From 66-474 sp035547895 (lineage in GTDB: Bacteria; Pseudomonadota; Gammaproteobacteria; Xanthomonadales; Rhodanobacteraceae): 20,929 nucleotides of DNA. The notes under the pieces are model-generated. The model was given only the letters and a program-made list of their open reading frames with translations, ran no database searches and was not told where the DNA came from. The stretch is taken from positions 1 through 20,929 of the forward strand of contig DASZTT010000120.1 of NCBI GenBank assembly GCA_035547895.1, in the 5' to 3' direction. Shown here one piece after another: positions 17,370 to 20,929 of the stretch. A program made the translations under genes and the position numbers. Within the stretch, counting starts at the first letter, position 1, and each line of letters opens with the position of its first letter.

Positions 17370-18649
17370 GCATGCACCTCGTTGAGCGTCGGCTCGATGC
17401 GCGTGCGCGCCGCCAGCGGCAATTCGGCGGAAACGCGATCCGTCGCCACGCCGGCTGCGTGAGAACCGGCCGGCCGCCGCGTCGCCATCCGCCGCGCGTC
17501 CTCGGCGCGGTGGATTTCGTACGCCGCGCGCAACAGAACGCCCAGCATCACGCAGGTCATCAGCGTGCTCGACCCGCCGGAGCTGATCAGCGGCAGCGTC
17601 AGGCCCTTGGTCGGCAGCACGCCCAGGTTCACGCCGACCGACACCAACGCCTGCAGCCCGATCACCAGCGAAAGCCCGAACGCGACGTAGCCGGCGCGGT
17701 GCTGGCCCACTTCCACGCCGCGCAGCCCGAGCTGCAAACCGCGGCCGACCAGCAATGCAAACAACGCGAGCACGAACAGCACGCCGACGAAGCCGAGTTC
17801 CTCGGCGATCACAGCGAGGATGAAATCGGTGTGCGCCTCCGGCAGGTAGAACAATTTCTGCACGCTGCCGCCCAGGCCCACGCCGAACCATTTGCCGCGT
17901 CCAACTGCAATCAGCGCCTGGGTCAACTGGAAGCCGTTGTCGAACGGATCCTTCCACGGATCGAGAAACGACGTGAGCCGCTTGACGCGATAGTCGGTCG
18001 ACAACGCCAGCCATGCGCCCAGCGGAAGCATCGGCAGGCCCATGATCACCAGATTGCGCATCCGCGCCCCGCCCAGCCACAGCATCCCGATGGTGACGAC
18101 GCCGATCAGCGCGGCCGAACCGAAATCGGGTTGCGCCAGCAGCAGTACCGCGGTCAGGCCCGCAACCACGACCGGCTTCACGGCGCCGAGGAATTTCGTT
18201 TCGACGGCATCGCGGTGCCGCACCAGGTAGCTCGCGACGTACAGCACCACCGTCAGCTTGGCGAGTTCGACCGGCTGGAAACCGGAAATGCCAAGGTTGA
18301 TCCAGCGGCGCGCGCCGTTGACCCGCATGCCGAGATGCGGCACGAACACCAGCAGCAGCAAGCCGAAGGTGACCAGCATCATCCGCCCGGAGTAGCGCTC
18401 CAGCCAGTCCAGCTCGACGCGCGCAGCGACGAACCACGCGGCCGCGCCGCCGACCAGCAGGAATGCGACGTGCCGTTTCAGGTAATGGAACTCGCCGATG
18501 TGCTGGCCGTCCGCGACCGCGATGGAACTCGACGCCACCATCACGATGCCGAACGCCACCAGCCCGGCGATCGCCAGCAGCAGCCACGGGTCGTGGCGGC
18601 CCCGGGGACCGTATTTGCGCACCGCTTGCGAGGATCCTAATCCGACCAT
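17366..18649 (-). CDS. ftsW: FtsW, SEDS-family septal peptidoglycan polymerase
   Basis: Polytopic membrane glycosyltransferase that polymerises lipid II at the septum with its partner class B PBP. 427 residues, about ten hydrophobic segments. Conserved blocks: RRWINLGISGFQPVELAKL (115-132), LAQPDFGSA, the large extracellular loop block LFYLPEAHTDFILA with the SEDS catalytic Asp275, and the C-terminal LPTKGLTLPLISSGGSS. The start is ATG 18649-18647, sharing one base with the mraY stop (TGATG), with AAGGTG just upstream inside mraY. In most gammaproteobacteria murD lies between mraY and ftsW; here there is no room for any gene. The hydrophilic C-terminal tail is about 50 residues, rich in Ala and Arg. 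Confidence 0.97.
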   Translation of the reverse strand: MVGLGSSQAVRKYGPRGRHDPWLLLAIAGLVAFGIVMVASSSIAVADGQHIGEFHYLKRHVAFLLVGGAAAWFVAARVELDWLERYSGRMMLVTFGLLLLVFVPHLGMRVNGARRWINLGISGFQPVELAKLTVVLYVASYLVRHRDAVETKFLGAVKPVVVAGLTAVLLLAQPDFGSAALIGVVTIGMLWLGGARMRNLVIMGLPMLPLGAWLALSTDYRVKRLTSFLDPWKDPFDNGFQLTQALIAVGRGKWFGVGLGGSVQKLFYLPEAHTDFILAVIAEELGFVGVLFVLALFALLVGRGLQLGLRGVEVGQHRAGYVAFGLSLVIGLQALVSVGVNLGVLPTKGLTLPLISSGGSSTLMTCVMLGVLLRAAYEIHRAEDARRMATRRPAGSHAAGVATDRVSAELPLAARTRIEPTLNEVHA

Positions 18650-19731
18650 CACCGCACCTTGAGCGTCGCCAGTCCAACCAGCACCAGCACCACCGAGATG
18701 ATCCAGAACCGCACGATCACGCGCGGCTCCGGCCAGCCCTTCAATTCGAAGTGGTGGTGGATCGGTGCCATCCGGAACACGCGCTTGCCGCGCAACTTGA
18801 AGCTGCCGACCTGCAGCATCACCGACGCGGTTTCGACCACGAACAGCCCGCCCATCACCAGCAGAACGATTTCCTGGCGCACGATCACGGCGACACAGCC
18901 GATTGCCGCACCGATCGCGAGCGCACCGACATCGCCCATGAACACTTGCGCCGGATACGTGTTGAACCACAGGAATCCCAGGCCCGATCCGGTCAGCGCG
19001 CCACAGAACACCGCAAGCTCGCCCGCGCCCGGAATCGACGGAATGCCGAGGTAAGCCGAGAACACCGCGTTGCCCGCAAGGTAGGCGAACGCGCCGAGTG
19101 CCGCGGCCACCAGCACCGCCGGCATGATCGCGAGACCGTCGAGGCCGTCGGTGAGGTTCACCGCGTTCGAGAACCCGACGATCCAGAGGTAGGCAACCAC
19201 CACGAAGCCGCCGCCCAGCGGAATCGCGACGTGCTTGAACAGTGGCACGTACAGCGCGGTCGCGGCCGGCACGTTGGCGGTGTAGAACAGGAACAGCGCG
19301 GCGGCGAGGCCCACCACCGATTGCGCGAGATATTTCCAGCGCGCGGGCAAGCCGTGCGGGTCCTTCAACACGAGCTTGCGGTAATCGTCGTAGAACCCGA
19401 TCGCGCCGCACGCCAGCGTCACCAGCAGCACCACCCACAGGTAACGGCTGTGCAGGTCGCCCCACAACAGCGTCGCAATCACCACCGCGGCCAGGATCAG
19501 CGTGCCGCCCATCGTCGGCGTGCCGGCCTTCGATAGATGCGTTTGCGGACCGTCGCTGCGCACCACCTGCCCGGCCTTCAGTTCGGTCAGGCGACGGATC
19601 ACCGCGGGTCCGAAGAACAGCGCGCCGAACAGCGCCGTCAGCGCCGCCATGATGGTGCGGAACGTGATGTAGTCGAACAGGCGGAACGCGCCGAAATAGG
19701 TTTCGAGCCACCTTGAAAGCTCAAGCAGCAT
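18649..19731 (-). CDS. mraY: MraY, phospho-MurNAc-pentapeptide translocase
   Basis: Integral membrane enzyme transferring phospho-MurNAc-pentapeptide to undecaprenyl phosphate, making lipid I. 360 residues, the same length as in E. coli, and the catalytic Asp115, Asp116 (FYDDYRK) and Asp267 (MGDVGALA) fall at identical positions. Further blocks: KAGTPTMGG (68-76), NLTDGLDGLA (192-201) and the His-rich loop HHHFELKGWPE. ATG 19731-19729 lies inside the murF 3' end (11-base overlap), with AAGGGGGA about 8 bases upstream. The stop overlaps the ftsW ATG. About ten membrane spans are expected. Confidence 0.98.
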   Translation of the reverse strand: MLLELSRWLETYFGAFRLFDYITFRTIMAALTALFGALFFGPAVIRRLTELKAGQVVRSDGPQTHLSKAGTPTMGGTLILAAVVIATLLWGDLHSRYLWVVLLVTLACGAIGFYDDYRKLVLKDPHGLPARWKYLAQSVVGLAAALFLFYTANVPAATALYVPLFKHVAIPLGGGFVVVAYLWIVGFSNAVNLTDGLDGLAIMPAVLVAAALGAFAYLAGNAVFSAYLGIPSIPGAGELAVFCGALTGSGLGFLWFNTYPAQVFMGDVGALAIGAAIGCVAVIVRQEIVLLVMGGLFVVETASVMLQVGSFKLRGKRVFRMAPIHHHFELKGWPEPRVIVRFWIISVVLVLVGLATLKVR

Positions 19732-20929
19732 GCCGGCCGTCCCCCTTGCTGTCGTCCAGCAGCGCTGCGACGACGCGCTCCATGTGCGACGCGTGCGAGC
19801 CCTTCACCAGCACGCTGACATTGGCGTGCAGGTCGCGCCGCAACGACGCGACCAGGCTGGATTGATCGGCGAAGACGCGCGCATCCGCACCGAACGCCTT
19901 CGCCGCACTGGCCGCCAGCGCACCGACCGCGTACAGGCGTACGATGCCCTGCTCGCGCGCCGCGCGGCCGATATTCGCGTGCAAGGCCGCGGCGTCCGGG
20001 CCGAGCTCGCCCATGTTGCCCAGCACCAGCCAGCGCTCGCCGGGTTGCAACGCCAGGGTCGCCACCGCGGCCAGCGCGGAACCGGGATTCGCGTTGTAAC
20101 TGTCGTCGAACAGCGTCCAGCCTTGCGGAGACTCGCGCCGCAGCAGCCGGCCGCCGACCGCTTCGGCGTCCTGCAAACCCGCGACTATCGCGTCCAGCGG
20201 CACGTCCACCGCGAGTGCCAGCGCCGCCGCCGCCGCCGCGTTGGCGACGTTGTGGCGGCCCGGCAGCGGCAGGTGAATCTGCGCATCACCCGAGGGCGCC
20301 TTCAACCTGAAGCGGCTGCCCGCGGCATCTAGCATGATGTCGCTGGCATGGACATCCGCGTCCGCATCAAGCCCGAACCGCAGCTTGCGGCGCGATCCGG
20401 CAAGGCCCGCAAAATACATCGCGAACGCATCGTCGGCGTTGATCACGGCGACGCCGTCCACGGGCAACGCCTGGTACATCGCACCCTTGGTTTCGGCGAT
20501 GCCTTCCAGCGTGTGCATGCGCTCGAGGTGCGCGGGCGCGACGTTGTTGACCAGGCCGACGCGCGGACGCGCGATCGACGCGAGATACGCAATGTCGCCC
20601 GGCTTGCCGGCGCCCATTTCCAGCACCGCGAAGCGCGTGTCCTGCGGCATCGCCAGCAGCGTCAGCGGCAGACCGATCTCGTTGTTGAAGCTGCCGCTGT
20701 TGGAATGCGTCTTGCCGTGGCGGGCGAGGATGCGTGCAGCGAGCGCCTTGACGCTGGTCTTGCCGTTCGAGCCGGTGATGCCGATCACCGTGACGTCGCG
20801 CTGCGCACGCACCGCACTGGCGAGATCGCCGAGCGCGTGCCAGGTGTCGGCCACCACGATCTGCGGAAGGCTGGAGTCCACGCGCCGCGACACGATCGCG
20901 CCCGCCGCGCCGCGCGCCACCGCATCGCC
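19721..20929 (-). CDS. murF: MurF, UDP-MurNAc-tripeptide--D-Ala-D-Ala ligase, partial (N-terminus off right edge)
   Basis: ATP-dependent ligase joining the Ddl product, D-Ala-D-Ala, to the tripeptide precursor. 402 residues are in the window and the frame is open to the right edge; roughly 50-60 N-terminal residues are missing from a normal ~455. A GTG at 20920 could be read as a start, but the upstream bases continue in frame (GDAVARGAAG is the end of the family's substrate-binding domain), so truncation by the window is the better reading. P-loop ITGSNGKTSVKAL, FNNEIGLPLTLL, the central block ending VNNVAPAHLERM, and DDSYNANPGS are present. It overlaps mraY by 11 bases. murE probably lies just beyond the edge. 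Confidence 0.95.
   Translation of the reverse strand, partial: GDAVARGAAGAIVSRRVDSSLPQIVVADTWHALGDLASAVRAQRDVTVIGITGSNGKTSVKALAARILARHGKTHSNSGSFNNEIGLPLTLLAMPQDTRFAVLEMGAGKPGDIAYLASIARPRVGLVNNVAPAHLERMHTLEGIAETKGAMYQALPVDGVAVINADDAFAMYFAGLAGSRRKLRFGLDADADVHASDIMLDAAGSRFRLKAPSGDAQIHLPLPGRHNVANAAAAAALALAVDVPLDAIVAGLQDAEAVGGRLLRRESPQGWTLFDDSYNANPGSALAAVATLALQPGERWLVLGNMGELGPDAAALHANIGRAAREQGIVRLYAVGALAASAAKAFGADARVFADQSSLVASLRRDLHANVSVLVKGSHASHMERVVAALLDDSKGDGRHAA

Noticed and set aside
14848..17373. 841-codon minus frame that could suggest a fused protein with MurC
   Set aside because: Only the part after 16287 reads as MurC; the upstream part is a shifted-frame shadow of murG, and murC has its own ribosome binding site.
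20918..20920. GTG as the true start of murF
   Set aside because: The frame continues upstream to the window edge with family-like residues, and the product would lack the N-terminal substrate-binding domain.

Overview
The window is a chromosomal segment of high-GC DNA with no mobile elements, tRNA, rRNA or CRISPR arrays. It is almost certainly from a gammaproteobacterium of the Xanthomonadales/Lysobacterales (Rhodanobacteraceae or Xanthomonadaceae type). The grounds are the protein sequences, the order ftsZ-lpxC-dciA-M23 peptidase-secA, and a division/cell-wall (dcw) cluster with no murD between mraY and ftsW. Genus cannot be fixed from sequence alone.

Left part (1-4308): two ubiquinone hydroxylase genes on the minus strand (ubiH, then ubiI, which runs off the left edge) overlap by ATGA. 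Facing away from them on the plus strand are a six-helix DUF6580/BtuM-like membrane protein and a PduO-type cobalamin adenosyltransferase, seven bases apart and probably one corrinoid uptake/activation unit. A histone-deacetylase-family hydrolase follows, probably with its own promoter.

Middle (4438-10099): secA (minus) lies behind a membrane-anchored M23/LytM peptidase (minus). The peptidase is divergent from dciA, the replicative helicase loader (plus), and the start codons of the two genes overlap head to head. A 314-base convergent gap then holds dispersed-repeat-like DNA and a possible gene remnant. lpxC (minus), the committed step of lipid A synthesis, follows.

Right part (10293-20929, all minus): the dcw cluster, transcribed murF(partial)-mraY-ftsW-murG-murC-ddl-ftsQ-ftsA-ftsZ. 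Every junction from murF to ftsQ is an overlap of 1-11 bases and ftsQ-ftsA are 4 bases apart, so these genes look translationally coupled. The chain breaks at a 254-base, hairpin-rich gap before ftsZ. A strong intrinsic terminator follows ftsZ, so lpxC probably has its own promoter.

Together the genes make and flip lipid II (MurF, MraY, MurG, FtsW), supply its precursors (MurC, Ddl), build the Z ring (FtsZ, FtsA, FtsQ), start outer-membrane lipid A (LpxC) and export proteins (SecA). I see no clearly new multi-gene system. The points most worth checking are the missing murD, the hairpin array before ftsZ, the DUF6580/BtuM-like pair with a cysteine at residue 78, and the overlapping divergent starts of dciA and the M23 gene.
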